Below the pieces are notes generated by a model. The model saw nothing but the letters and a program-made list of their open reading frames with translations, was not told the origin of the DNA and made no database searches. The position numbers were made by a program, and so were the translations under genes. This document shows, piece after piece, positions 26,736-34,973 of a DNA stretch of 64,000 nt. Positions within the stretch are counted from its first letter, which is position 1. Every line of letters begins with the position of its first letter. This DNA comes from Gammaproteobacteria bacterium (GTDB taxonomy: Bacteria; Pseudomonadota; Gammaproteobacteria; JAABTG01), in the NCBI GenBank assembly GCA_034522055.1, contig JAXHLS010000002.1, positions 1,364,001 through 1,428,000 on the forward strand. Direction: 5' to 3'.

Positions 26736-27971
26736 TCAGGCCGCCAGCCGGCGGATGGTGTTCAGCAGGACATTGGCACCCAGCTCGATGTCGTCCCAGG
26801 CGGTCCACTCGGCCGCGGAATGGCTGCGGCCCTCCTTGCTGGGCACGAAGATCATGCCCGACGGCGCGATGGCGGCGAGGATCTGGGCATCGTGGGCGGC
26901 GCCGCTGTGCAGCCGCATGGACTCCACCCCCGCCGCCGCCGCGGCCTGCTCCACCGCCCCCACCACCGTGGAGGCACACTGCACCGGCGCCACCTCGCTC
27001 AGCACCTGGAACTCGAACATCAGGTTGCGGCGCCGCGCGATGGCGGACAGGGTGCGCCGAAAGGCCTCCCCCAGGTGCCCCAGGGTCTCGGGATCGGTGT
27101 CCCGCACGTCCAGGGAGAATATGGCCTGGCCCGGCACCACGTTGGCCGCACCGGGCAGGAGCTGCACCCGCCCCACCGTGGCCACGCTGCGCGGGCTGCC
27201 ATGTTCCTCGAGGACGCGCTCGACCTCGGTGGCGAATTCGGCCAGCCCCAGCAGGGCATCCTGGCGCATGTTCATGGGGGTGGTGCCGGCATGGTTGGCC
27301 ACCCCGGTGAGGCGCACCTCCCACTTGAACAGGCCGGCGATGGCCTCCACCACTCCCAGGGAGATCCCCTTACGGTCCAGCACCGGACCCTGCTCGATGT
27401 GGAGTTCCACGTAGGCATGGATGGACTCGGGCCGGCGCTGGGCGCGCAGCGTGCTGTGGGCATCGAGACCGCGGGACGCCATGGCATCCACCAGGGTCAC
27501 CCCGGTCAGGTCGCGGGCCCCGTGGATATACTCTGGGGTCACTTGTCCCGCCATGGCCTGGGACCCCAGCAGACCGCCGAAGCGCCCCTCCTCGTCGGTG
27601 AAGGAAACGCCCTCCACGGGCCGGGACAAGGCCACACCCTGCTCCTTCAGCACCCGCAGCGCCTCCAGGGCACATACGACGCCCAGGGCGCCGTCCAGGT
27701 AACCCGACGCGGGTACGGTATCCAGGTGCGAACCCGACATCACGCTTGGCTTGCCCTCCTGCCAGCCGAGGCGCGCGAACAGGTTCGCGGCCCCGTCCTG
27801 GTGGAAATCCAGGCCCGCCGCCATTACCCGCTCCTGGAACCAGGCCCGGCCGGCCATGTCGCCGTCGGAGAAGGCCATGCGGTAGACGCCATGGTCCTCG
27901 CCGCGACCGATGCCGGAGAGTGCTTCCAGATCGGCGCGTAGCCGCTCGCCATTGACCCGTAATTCATCCAT
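26736..27971 (-). CDS. M20-family N-carbamoyl-L-amino-acid / allantoate amidohydrolase
   Basis: 411-residue zinc hydrolase of the HyuC/AllC branch of peptidase family M20, which releases carbon dioxide and ammonia from N-carbamoyl amino acids or ureides. Metal ligands are seen in SGSHLDTVPASGYLDGALG and FTDEEGRFGG, and a late His in RSHSAAEW. The dimerisation-domain motif ELHIEQGP and GVANHAGTTPM are diagnostic of the carbamoylase/allantoate group rather than of ordinary peptidases. The start overlaps the upstream membrane-protein stop by one base. With the isochorismatase-like enzyme it forms a likely ureide-degrading pair. Confidence 0.92.
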   Translation of the reverse strand: MDELRVNGERLRADLEALSGIGRGEDHGVYRMAFSDGDMAGRAWFQERVMAAGLDFHQDGAANLFARLGWQEGKPSVMSGSHLDTVPASGYLDGALGVVCALEALRVLKEQGVALSRPVEGVSFTDEEGRFGGLLGSQAMAGQVTPEYIHGARDLTGVTLVDAMASRGLDAHSTLRAQRRPESIHAYVELHIEQGPVLDRKGISLGVVEAIAGLFKWEVRLTGVANHAGTTPMNMRQDALLGLAEFATEVERVLEEHGSPRSVATVGRVQLLPGAANVVPGQAIFSLDVRDTDPETLGHLGEAFRRTLSAIARRRNLMFEFQVLSEVAPVQCASTVVGAVEQAAAAAGVESMRLHSGAAHDAQILAAIAPSGMIFVPSKEGRSHSAAEWTAWDDIELGANVLLNTIRRLAA

Positions 27972-28393
27972 CAGGATGCATCCTCCCGGGCGCCATGCAC
28001 GATGAGGCCGAGGGTGGACAGGAAGACGACGCCGCCGATGCCGAAGAACAGGAAGGCACGCGACAGGGGATGGTGCTCCACGGTCACCACCACGGCCTCA
28101 CTCCATGCCACCGGCCGGCCGTCTTCCAGGGCGGCGAGGCGAAAGTGGGAGATACCGTCGGGCTGCCCGGACAGAACGCGCGCGCGGTCGGGTCCCTCGT
28201 ATTCCGTCTGGGGGCTCTCGAATGCCGCCGTGGAGGCCCGCTCCAGGCGCACCAGGGGGGTCTCCGCCTGCCACTCGAGGCGGAAATAACCGGCGGTGGC
28301 CCGCGCCGCGTCGGTTTCGAGCACGGGGGCCGCCGCAACGGGCGCGACGGCCCCCAGCAGCAACGCCCAGGCGACGAGACGGCCGCGCGCCAC
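27971..28393 (-). CDS. Small secreted/membrane-anchored protein, first gene of the cluster
   Basis: 140 residues, function not recognised. A signal peptide (ARGRLVAWALLLGAVAPVAAA) is followed by a beta-rich domain of about 80 residues with a fibronectin-III-like look (YFRLEWQAETPLVRLERAS), then a C-terminal membrane helix (AFLFFGIGGVVFLSTLGLIV) and a short tail. A periplasmic domain anchored in the inner membrane is thus predicted. It is the first gene of the operon with the carbamoylase, so it is presumably regulated by the divergent MarR protein. A role in sensing or in helping the transporter is possible. Confidence 0.6.
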   Translation of the reverse strand: MARGRLVAWALLLGAVAPVAAAPVLETDAARATAGYFRLEWQAETPLVRLERASTAAFESPQTEYEGPDRARVLSGQPDGISHFRLAALEDGRPVAWSEAVVVTVEHHPLSRAFLFFGIGGVVFLSTLGLIVHGAREDAS

Positions 28394-28459
28394 CCGCGTG
28401 GCGCCGTGGCGGTACGCTTGCTCTAAGATGGTGTTTCTATAGACGATTTTTGCTGTCCC

Positions 28460-28479
28460 ATGAATTTTAAAGGATTCAT
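28460..28479. promoter_or_regulatory. Candidate MarR operator in the divergent promoter region
   Basis: In the 227-bp space between the marR start and the cluster, the dyad ATGAAT-TTTAAAGG-ATTCAT (20 bp) stands in an AT-rich stretch unlike the surrounding GC-rich DNA. Size and symmetry fit a MarR-type site. Another small hairpin, CCATG-TAAAGG-CATGG, lies near 28514-28529. No promoter hexamers are assigned. Confidence 0.35.
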
Positions 28480-28620
28480 TTTAACCCAAAAGAAACCATA
28501 AGTAACTTTAGCCCATGTAAAGGCATGGATGGTTTAAGCGGCTGTAAATGATGCAAAAATGATTTTGGCACCGATTGAGCATACGATTCGGGCCCGAAAC
28601 AGATTGAGGTATTTCCTGCC

Positions 28621-29148
28621 ATGTCGAGCACCTCTCGGGTCGACGAGATCCTGATCGCCCTGCGCCGCGTCATGCGGGCAGTGGACCTGCATTCCCGCAG
28701 CCTGGTACAGACCCACGGCCTCACCGGCCCCCAGGCCCTCATTCTCAAAGCCTTGACCGACAAGCCCCTCATCGCGGGGGTGTTGGCGGAGCGCGTGAGC
28801 CTCAGTCAGGCCACGGTCACGGATATCCTGAACCGATTGGAGCAACGGAGTCTGATCAAACGCACACGCTCGGAGGAGGACCGCCGGCGGGTGATCGTGG
28901 AGGCCACGGGCGCCGGCAAGGCACTGCTCGCCACCTCGCCCCCGCTGCTGCAGGAGCGCTTCGCCAAGCGCTTCGAGGAACTGGCGGACTGGGAGCAGAC
29001 CACCCTGCTGGCCGCCCTGCAACGCATCGCCGCCATGATGGACGCCGAAGACCTGGATGCCGCGCCCCTGCTCTCCATCGGCTCCGTGCGGGCATCGCCC
29101 GAGGCCCTGAAGAGCGTCCTCGGGCCAGAGGAGGAGGCGCCCTCCTGA
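28621..29148 (+). CDS. MarR-family transcriptional regulator
   Basis: 175 residues, winged helix-turn-helix. The recognition region AERVSLSQATVTDILNRLEQRSLIKR and the wing RTRSEEDRRRVIVEATGAG are typical, flanked by the N- and C-terminal dimerisation helices. MarR proteins usually repress divergent genes and release DNA on binding a small ligand. It is divergent from the carbamoyl/amide cluster and shares its 227-bp promoter region, so it is likely that cluster's regulator. It is not adjacent to a drug pump. Confidence 0.92.
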   Translation: MSSTSRVDEILIALRRVMRAVDLHSRSLVQTHGLTGPQALILKALTDKPLIAGVLAERVSLSQATVTDILNRLEQRSLIKRTRSEEDRRRVIVEATGAGKALLATSPPLLQERFAKRFEELADWEQTTLLAALQRIAAMMDAEDLDAAPLLSIGSVRASPEALKSVLGPEEEAPS

Positions 29149-29210
29149 TGGCGTGCTCCCCGGGGGAAGCGGCCATCAACCAACCTTCCGGGGCGCGATG
29201 CCCCGGGGCG

Positions 29211-29831
29211 CTATGCCGTACGCCGGCGGGCGGCGCGGCGTTGCAGGCCCAAGAGGCCGAGGCCGGCCACCAGCAGGGCCGGCGTCAGGGGTTCCGGTAC
29301 CTGGTGAGCGCGGGTCACCTGGAGGTTGTCCCACCACACGCTGTTGTCCGGGGTCGCCATCACCATGGCGCTGGTGATACCGGCGGCCTGCACCGAAAGG
29401 GTGGCCCAGGTGGGCCCGCCCGCGGGGTCTGCCACCAGGGTGTCGCCGGCAAACCCGAGGGCCGCGCCGCCGCCGGGGCCGAAGACGTACAGGTACCCCG
29501 TGTCCGCGTCGGCGGCGGCATCGGCGAAGTCGATGGATACCCCGTCCACCGCGGTGGAGAACTCGAACACGAAGCTTGCGCCGTTGAGGGACTCCAGGCT
29601 GCGGCCGCCGAAGCCCGCCGGCACCCCGCCGCCGCCATCGGCGAAGCGGAAGTCGGTGGCCGTGGGGTCACCCTGGCCGATGGTGACTGTCAGGCCCGCC
29701 GCGGTCACGTCATGGGGCGCGGTGTGGGAGGCCACGGCCTGGGATTCGAAATCGAAGCCGATGACGGTGGCCCACGCGCCGCCGGCGAAGCCGGTGAGGG
29801 CCAAGAGTACCAGTAATTTAATGCTTCTCAT
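29211..29831 (-). CDS. PEP-CTERM sorting-domain protein
   Basis: 206 residues. A signal peptide (SIKLLVLLALTGFAGGAWA) is followed by a beta-rich, low-Lys body of the galactose-binding-like type (VSIDFADAAADADTGYLYVFG) and a C-terminal exosortase sorting signal: VPEP, then the hydrophobic TPALLVAGLGLLGL and the Arg cluster RRAARRR. Such proteins go to the outer surface or extracellular matrix after exosortase cleavage. The exosortase itself is not in this window. Its binding partner or substrate is unknown. Confidence 0.88.
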   Translation of the reverse strand: MRSIKLLVLLALTGFAGGAWATVIGFDFESQAVASHTAPHDVTAAGLTVTIGQGDPTATDFRFADGGGGVPAGFGGRSLESLNGASFVFEFSTAVDGVSIDFADAAADADTGYLYVFGPGGGAALGFAGDTLVADPAGGPTWATLSVQAAGITSAMVMATPDNSVWWDNLQVTRAHQVPEPLTPALLVAGLGLLGLQRRAARRRTA

Positions 29832-29855
29832 TGCAGGGCATCCCGCGAATAGTTG

Positions 29856-30056
29856 TTAACTCTCATGGCGATACGCGCCACCCGAAATGATGAAAGAGGA
29901 GCGCGTATCGCCATGTTCGTTCCCTCACCCCATCCCTGTACTCCGGGCATCCTGCCCTTCGCCCTGCGGGCCGCGCCAGGGCGCGTTCAAATCCGTTCCC
30001 GACGGATTTGTCCCAGAGGGAGAGGGGGAGTTCGTGCTTCGCGACTTTCACGTTAA
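29856..30056. repeat. Full 201-bp TTAA-bounded repeat
   Basis: It starts TTAACTCTCATGGCGATACGC and ends CTTTCACGTTAA, in the opposite orientation to the copies at 34974 and 52878. Its length of 201 bp is the same as the copy at 34974. The inner hairpin CAAATCCGT-TCCCG-ACGGATTTG is present. The repeat overlaps the 3' end of the upstream PEP-CTERM-type gene and supplies its stop codon. Confidence 0.9.
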
Positions 30057-30663
30057 AGGTCTGGGCCCGCAATTGACGGCGACGCCTCATGAGGCCGAGA
30101 AAACCGATGGCCGAGGCCAGCAGCCACACGGAGTTGGGCACGGGCACGGCCCCCACGCCGGCCGTCCGGGTGTTGACCGTGAGGTCGGCGATGCTGAACC
30201 CGGCACCCGTCCCGTCGAAACCGGCGAAGGTGAAGGTGCGGGCGAGCCAGCCCCGGGCCTCGAACTCCCCGCTGGCAGCCGCCGAGCCGGCCGTGAAGGC
30301 GAAGTCCCCCAGCACATCGCCATCACCGTAGATCCGCACGGCGGCCGGCTGCGCCGCCATGCCGGAGAAGTTGACCCGGGCGAGAGCCACCGGCGCCGCG
30401 CCGAAATCGAAGGTCAGGGACTCGCCGTCGCCCACCAGCAGCCCGGCGGCGGGGCCGGCGTTCGACACCCCGAGGAACCCGGTCTGGTACAAAGCGTCGC
30501 CGCTGGCCGTCACGGCCAGGGAGAGATCGCCGGAGGTCACCACGAGGGGTTCGCTCATACCCCAGCCCAGCAGATCGAAATCCACCAGGGCGGCGGGGGC
30601 CGCCAGGGGAAATACCGCCAGGGCGATGGCCAGGAGCCTGTGCTTGTTGCGGGTGAAGGACAT
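29863..30663 (-). CDS. PEP-CTERM/VPLPA-type surface protein with a repeat-derived tail
   Basis: 266 residues in the present frame. After a signal peptide (AIALAVFPLAAPAAL) comes a beta-rich body of about 180 residues, then the sorting signal VPVPNSVWLLASAIGFLGLMRRRR (here split: VPVP-N, helix, Arg run), where such proteins normally end. The frame then continues for about 65 residues through the TTAA repeat (NVKVAKHELPLSLWDKS onward). The tail has no family match and its codons are dictated by the repeat. The native stop was probably lost on insertion; exosortase sorting might be impaired. Function is unknown. Confidence 0.75.
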   Translation of the reverse strand: MSFTRNKHRLLAIALAVFPLAAPAALVDFDLLGWGMSEPLVVTSGDLSLAVTASGDALYQTGFLGVSNAGPAAGLLVGDGESLTFDFGAAPVALARVNFSGMAAQPAAVRIYGDGDVLGDFAFTAGSAAASGEFEARGWLARTFTFAGFDGTGAGFSIADLTVNTRTAGVGAVPVPNSVWLLASAIGFLGLMRRRRQLRAQTFNVKVAKHELPLSLWDKSVGNGFERALARPAGRRAGCPEYRDGVRERTWRYALLFHHFGWRVSP

Positions 30664-30887
30664 GACGTTTCCTCGGTCTTCATCAGGGGACGTGCACCTG
30701 CGCGTCTCTCCGGTAGTTGACTGCAGCCTAGGGGGCTTTATAAGGAAACGCTGTGTCCGCAGTCACACAAAGCGTGAATATGGACACCTAACTTATTGAA
30801 TGTGTGGCGAGTTGAGCGGTCAGCGTGTGACCCGGTCCACAGCGGGCGTTTCCGTTGCGAGCCCGGAAAGAGCACAAGGGAGGCCGA

Positions 30888-32102
30888 CTACCCGGTCGCG
30901 GCCTCGGTGCGGGGAAGCGCGAAGGAGAGCAGGGCCGCCAGCACCAGGAAGGCGCTGGACCCCAGCAGACAGCCCGTCAGGCCCCACTGTTGATAGGCCC
31001 AGCCGGACAGCACCGTGCCCAACAGGCGCCCGCCGGCGTTGGCCATGTAATAGAACCCCACGTTCATGGCCACCTTGTCGTGGTCCGAATACGCGAGAAT
31101 GAGGTAGGAGTGCACCGCCGAGTTCATGGCGAACACCACGCCGAAGACCGCGAGGCCCACCATCAACACCGTCGCCGGCGCCCAGCCGGCCACCAGGGCC
31201 GCGGCGATGGCCGCCGGCACCACGGCCAGCAGCCAGGCCAGAGTGCGCGCCGTGGCACCATCGGGACTGCGGGCCCGGTCCCGGCCGCGCAGGAAGCGGG
31301 GCGCCGCCGCCTGCACCATGCCGTAGCCGATGATCCACAGGGCCAGGAATCCCCCCACCGCGGAGAAACCCCAGCCCAGGCGGTCGTAGAGGAACACCGG
31401 CAGGGCCACCACGAACCACACGTCCCGGGAGCTGAACAGGAAGAACCGCGCCGCCGACAGCCAGTTGATCTCCGCGGTCTTGGAGAACACCCCCGAGAAC
31501 TTGGGCCGGGCCTTGGTCTTGCCGAGGTGGCGGGGCAGCAGGACCACCATGAACACCAGCACCACCGCCAGGCCCCCCGCCAAGCCGAGGAGGGCACCGC
31601 GGAAGCCGATGAGGTCCAGCAACAGGGCACCGAGGAAGTAGCCGGCCCCCTTGAGGGCATTCTTGGAGCCCGTGAGGGCCGCCACCCAGCGGAACAGGCG
31701 CGTGTCGGCCCCATCGGCGACCATCAGCCGCACGCTCGCCTTGGCGCTCATCTTGTTGAGGTCCTTGGCGATCCCCGACAGGGCCTGGGCGGTCATGACG
31801 TAGGGTACCGTCAGCCACGCATCGGGCACCGTCAGCATGGCCAAGGCGAACACCTGCAGGGCCATGCCCATGTGCATGGTGAGGTTGAGGCCGATGCGCG
31901 CCCCCAGCCAGCCCCCGACCAGATTGGTGACCACGCCGAAGAACTCGTAGAACAGGAACAGCATGGCCACCTCGAAGGGGCTGTATCCGAGGTTGTGGAA
32001 ATACAGCACCACCAGCATGCGGATGGCGCCGTCGGTGACGGTGAAGCCCCAATACCCGGCGGTGACCACCAGGTAGTTGCGCACGTCGACGGCCGGGGTC
32101 AC
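30888..32102 (-). CDS. arsJ: ArsJ organoarsenical (1-arseno-3-phosphoglycerate) efflux MFS transporter
   Basis: 404 residues from a GTG at 32102, with about 12 membrane helices, MFS fold. The N-terminal [20 protein letters not shown] and the central [17 protein letters not shown] are characteristic of ArsJ. It exports 1-arseno-3-phosphoglycerate made by the partner dehydrogenase, giving arsenate resistance. The GTG start overlaps the TGA stop of the dehydrogenase gene (GTGA), which ties the two together. An earlier in-frame ATG at 32156 lies inside the dehydrogenase and is less likely. No arsC or arsB is nearby. Confidence 0.92.
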   Translation of the reverse strand: MTPAVDVRNYLVVTAGYWGFTVTDGAIRMLVVLYFHNLGYSPFEVAMLFLFYEFFGVVTNLVGGWLGARIGLNLTMHMGMALQVFALAMLTVPDAWLTVPYVMTAQALSGIAKDLNKMSAKASVRLMVADGADTRLFRWVAALTGSKNALKGAGYFLGALLLDLIGFRGALLGLAGGLAVVLVFMVVLLPRHLGKTKARPKFSGVFSKTAEINWLSAARFFLFSSRDVWFVVALPVFLYDRLGWGFSAVGGFLALWIIGYGMVQAAAPRFLRGRDRARSPDGATARTLAWLLAVVPAAIAAALVAGWAPATVLMVGLAVFGVVFAMNSAVHSYLILAYSDHDKVAMNVGFYYMANAGGRLLGTVLSGWAYQQWGLTGCLLGSSAFLVLAALLSFALPRTEAATG

Positions 32103-33094
32103 AGCGCCATGGCCACCTTGCGCGCCAGTTCCATCATGCGGTTCACGTAGCCCCACTCGTTGTCATACCACGCCAGGATTTTGAGCTGGGTGCCATCCAC
32201 CACCATGGTGCTGGGGGCGTCCACCACGGCGGAGCGGGGGTCGTTGGTGTAGTCCACGGACACCAGAGGGCGTTCCTCGTAGCCCAGGATACCGGCCAGC
32301 TCTCCCGCCGCCGCGGCCTCGAAGTGGGCATTCACTTCGTCGCGCTCCACCGGTCGCTCCATCTCGAGCACCAGATCCGTCAGGGAGGCGTTGAGCAGGG
32401 GCACGCGCACGGCGAGTCCGTTCAAACGTCCTTTAAGCTCAGGAAATATCTCGGTAATGGCCTTGGCGGACCCCGTTGTGGTGGGGATCAGGGACTGGCC
32501 GCAGGCGCGGGCGCGGCGCAGGTCCTTGTGACCGCGATCCACGATGGTCTGGGTGTTGGTGATGTCGTGGATGGTGGTCATGGTGCCGTGGCGGATCCCC
32601 ACCTGCTCCTGCATGACCTTGATGACGGGGGCCAGGCAGTTGGTGGTGCAGGAGGCGGCCGTCAGGAGGTCGTGAACCCGGGGGTCGTAGAGGTGATCGT
32701 TGACCCCGTAGACCACGTTCAGGGCCCCCGCCACCGGGGCAGCCACCACCACCTTCTTCACCCCTTGCTCGAAGTAGGGCTGCAGGGCCTCCACGGTGCG
32801 AAAGCGCCCCGTGGCCTCCACCACGATGTCGCAGTCCGACCAGTCGGTGGCGGCGACGGCCGCGTTGCCGGTGTAGACGAGGCCCTGGCCGTCCACCGTC
32901 AGCCCCTGGTCGTCTCCGCGGCATTCACGATCCCAGCGCCCGTGGACCGAATCGAACACCAGCAGGTGGGCGGAACCGGCGGCGTCCGTCGCCGTCTCGT
33001 TGACCCGCACGAAGCGCAGGCCCTCCATGCCCCAGGCCGCTCGCAGGGCGAGGCGTCCCATGCGGCCGAAGCCGTTGATGCCCACCTTTGCCAT
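32099..33094 (-). CDS. ArsJ-associated glyceraldehyde-3-phosphate dehydrogenase
   Basis: 331-residue GAPDH of the type paired with ArsJ. With arsenate it forms 1-arseno-3-phosphoglycerate, which ArsJ then exports. The NAD-binding start [15 protein letters not shown], the catalytic Cys in [10 protein letters not shown] (about residue 149), the HDITNTQTI stretch and WYDNEWGY near the C-terminus are all present. Coupling to arsJ through the GTGA overlap separates it from the glycolytic or Calvin-cycle enzyme. The start is preceded by an AGG-type site. It is divergent from the mla operon, with a short dyad between them. Confidence 0.92.
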   Translation of the reverse strand: MAKVGINGFGRMGRLALRAAWGMEGLRFVRVNETATDAAGSAHLLVFDSVHGRWDRECRGDDQGLTVDGQGLVYTGNAAVAATDWSDCDIVVEATGRFRTVEALQPYFEQGVKKVVVAAPVAGALNVVYGVNDHLYDPRVHDLLTAASCTTNCLAPVIKVMQEQVGIRHGTMTTIHDITNTQTIVDRGHKDLRRARACGQSLIPTTTGSAKAITEIFPELKGRLNGLAVRVPLLNASLTDLVLEMERPVERDEVNAHFEAAAAGELAGILGYEERPLVSVDYTNDPRSAVVDAPSTMVVDGTQLKILAWYDNEWGYVNRMMELARKVAMAL

Positions 33095-33136
33095 AGAAAT
33101 AACCTCCGTCGATCATGATCCGGCTGCGTGGACACA

Positions 33137-33148
33137 ATATGTGCATAT
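33137..33148. promoter_or_regulatory. Short dyad upstream of the arsJ-associated gapdh
   Basis: ATATG-TG-CATAT, about 42 bp upstream of the gapdh start, in a locally AT-rich spot. ArsR-type repressors bind short AT-rich dyads of this kind, but there is no arsR in the window, so this is only a candidate. Confidence 0.25.
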
Positions 33149-33271
33149 CCGTATTTCAGGCACATGACAGGCCGAGCGGTGGTCGCCACCCGACGACACG
33201 ACAAGGCTTCGACGGACGCCCGTTTTCCGCTACCCTACGGTCCCCCCAACGGAATCCACTCGCCTGCCCCC

Positions 33272-34111
33272 GTGATCCTGGAACCCCTCGTCCCCGGCGA
33301 CGACTCAGAACTACCCACGGTCACCGGCCCCGCCATCGAGGTGCGGGACCTGGTGACCCACTACGGGCCGCGACAGGTGCTCAAAGGGGTGGGCCTGACG
33401 GTGGAGCCCGGCGAGATCCGGGTCATCATGGGGGGCTCCGGCTCCGGCAAGTCCACCCTGCTGCGCTCCATCCTGGGCCTGCTCCGGCCTACCGCCGGCA
33501 CCATCCGCATCCTCGGCGAGGAGATCTTCCCGCCACGCCGCGGGGCCCTGGAGACGGTGCGCAGACACATGGGTGTGGCCTTTCAAGGGGGCGCCCTGCT
33601 CAGCTCCCTGTCGGTGGGGGACAACATCAGCCTGCCCCTGCGCCGCCATACCCGGCTGGATGCGCGGACCATCCGCGTGATGACCCGCATCAAGCTGGAG
33701 ATGGTGAACCTGGCGGGCTTCGAGGACCTCATGCCGGCCGAACTCTCGGGAGGCATGGTGAAGCGCGCGGCCCTGGCCCGGGCGGTGATCATGGACCCCA
33801 AACTGCTGTTCTTCGACGAACCCTCGGCCGGCCTCGACCCCGTGACCTCGGCCGAACTGGACGAACTCATCCTGCGCCTGCGCCGGGCCATGGGCATGAC
33901 CATCGTGGTGGTGACCCACGAGCTGGAAAGCGCCTTCAAGATCGCCGACCGCATCTCGGTGCTGGGCCATGGCGAGGTCCTGGAGGAGGGCACCGTGGAG
34001 GCCATACGGGCCAGCGACAACGCGGAGATCCAGAATATGCTGAACCGCAAGCCCCGGGACGAGGCACCCGACCCGGAAGATTACCTCGACCGCCTCACGG
34101 GGGGTCTCTAG
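33272..34111 (+). CDS. mlaF: MlaF, ATPase of the phospholipid-transport ABC system
   Basis: 279 residues from a GTG at 33272; the open frame runs further upstream but without homology. It powers the MlaFEDB inner-membrane complex that moves phospholipids between inner and outer membranes. Walker A is MGGSGSGKSTLLR, the Q-loop region VAFQGGALLSSLSV, the signature LSGGMVKRAALARA, Walker B LLFFDEPSAGLDP and the H-loop VVTHE. It is followed by mlaE, mlaD and mlaC. mlaB (the STAS subunit) is not in the window. Confidence 0.93.
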   Translation: MILEPLVPGDDSELPTVTGPAIEVRDLVTHYGPRQVLKGVGLTVEPGEIRVIMGGSGSGKSTLLRSILGLLRPTAGTIRILGEEIFPPRRGALETVRRHMGVAFQGGALLSSLSVGDNISLPLRRHTRLDARTIRVMTRIKLEMVNLAGFEDLMPAELSGGMVKRAALARAVIMDPKLLFFDEPSAGLDPVTSAELDELILRLRRAMGMTIVVVTHELESAFKIADRISVLGHGEVLEEGTVEAIRASDNAEIQNMLNRKPRDEAPDPEDYLDRLTGGL

Positions 34112-34178
34112 GGTGGCGCCGGTGAGGCCTCACATAACCAGTCCGGCCGGCCATCCCCCTGGCGGAGAACACTAGCCC

Positions 34179-34967
34179 ATGCGTCGTTTCATCGACAGAC
34201 TGGGGGACGACACCCTCTACTACGGCTCGCAGGCCGGCCTCATGTTCCGCGTACTGACGGGCGCCCTCACCAGCCTCGCGCGCCCGCCCTACGACCTGCC
34301 CGCCATCCTGCGCCAGGTCCATTTCATCGGTGCCCGCTCCCTGCTGGTGATCCTGGTGTCCGGCTTCTTCACCGGCATGGTGCTGTCCCTGCAGTTCTAC
34401 AACACCCTGGAGCGCTTCGGCACCGTCGACCTCCTGGGCTCGGCGGTGGCCCTCGCCCTGCTCCGCGAGCTGGGACCGGTGATGGCCGCCCTGATGGTGA
34501 TCGCCCGCGCCGGCTCCGCCATGACCGCCGAGATCGGCATCATGCGCACCAGCGAGCAGATCGACGCCATCGAGTGCATGGCCATCAACCCCCTCCAGTA
34601 CCTCATCGGCCCCAAGATCATCGCCACTATCATCTCCCTGCCCGTCCTCACCCACATCTTCGACGTCATCGGCATCGTGGGCGGCTGGCTGGTGGCGGTG
34701 GTGCTCTTCGGCATGAGCCAGGGCGCCTATTTCGAAGGCATGTACGACGGCACCGAGTGGGCCGACGTCCACATGGGGCTGGTGAAGTCCGTGGTGTTCG
34801 GCCTGCTCATCGGCTGGATCGCCACCAGCAAGGGCTACCTGCTGCACACCGACCGCAGCGGTGCCTACGGCGCGGAGGGCGTGAGCCGCACCACCACCAA
34901 TGCCGTGGTGCTGTCGGCCATCGCCATCCTGTTCGCCGACTACCTCATCGGGGCCCTATTGCTTTAG
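34179..34967 (+). CDS. mlaE: MlaE, permease of the phospholipid-transport ABC system
   Basis: 262 residues of the MlaE/YrbE family with about five or six membrane helices. Typical stretches are FIGARSLLVILVSGFFTGMV, the coupling region GPVMAALMVIARAGSAM and GIMRTSEQIDAIECM, followed by NPLQYLIGPKI. It forms the membrane part of the MlaFEDB complex. A 68-bp space separates it from mlaF. Seven bases after its stop begins a 201-bp dispersed repeat that separates it from mlaD. Confidence 0.95.
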   Translation: MRRFIDRLGDDTLYYGSQAGLMFRVLTGALTSLARPPYDLPAILRQVHFIGARSLLVILVSGFFTGMVLSLQFYNTLERFGTVDLLGSAVALALLRELGPVMAALMVIARAGSAMTAEIGIMRTSEQIDAIECMAINPLQYLIGPKIIATIISLPVLTHIFDVIGIVGGWLVAVVLFGMSQGAYFEGMYDGTEWADVHMGLVKSVVFGLLIGWIATSKGYLLHTDRSGAYGAEGVSRTTTNAVVLSAIAILFADYLIGALLL

Positions 34968-34973
34968 GCCATA

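Noticed and set aside
32099-33094. Glycolytic or Calvin-cycle gapA
   Set aside because: Translational overlap with arsJ and absence of pgk, tkt or fba neighbours point to the arsenate-linked form.
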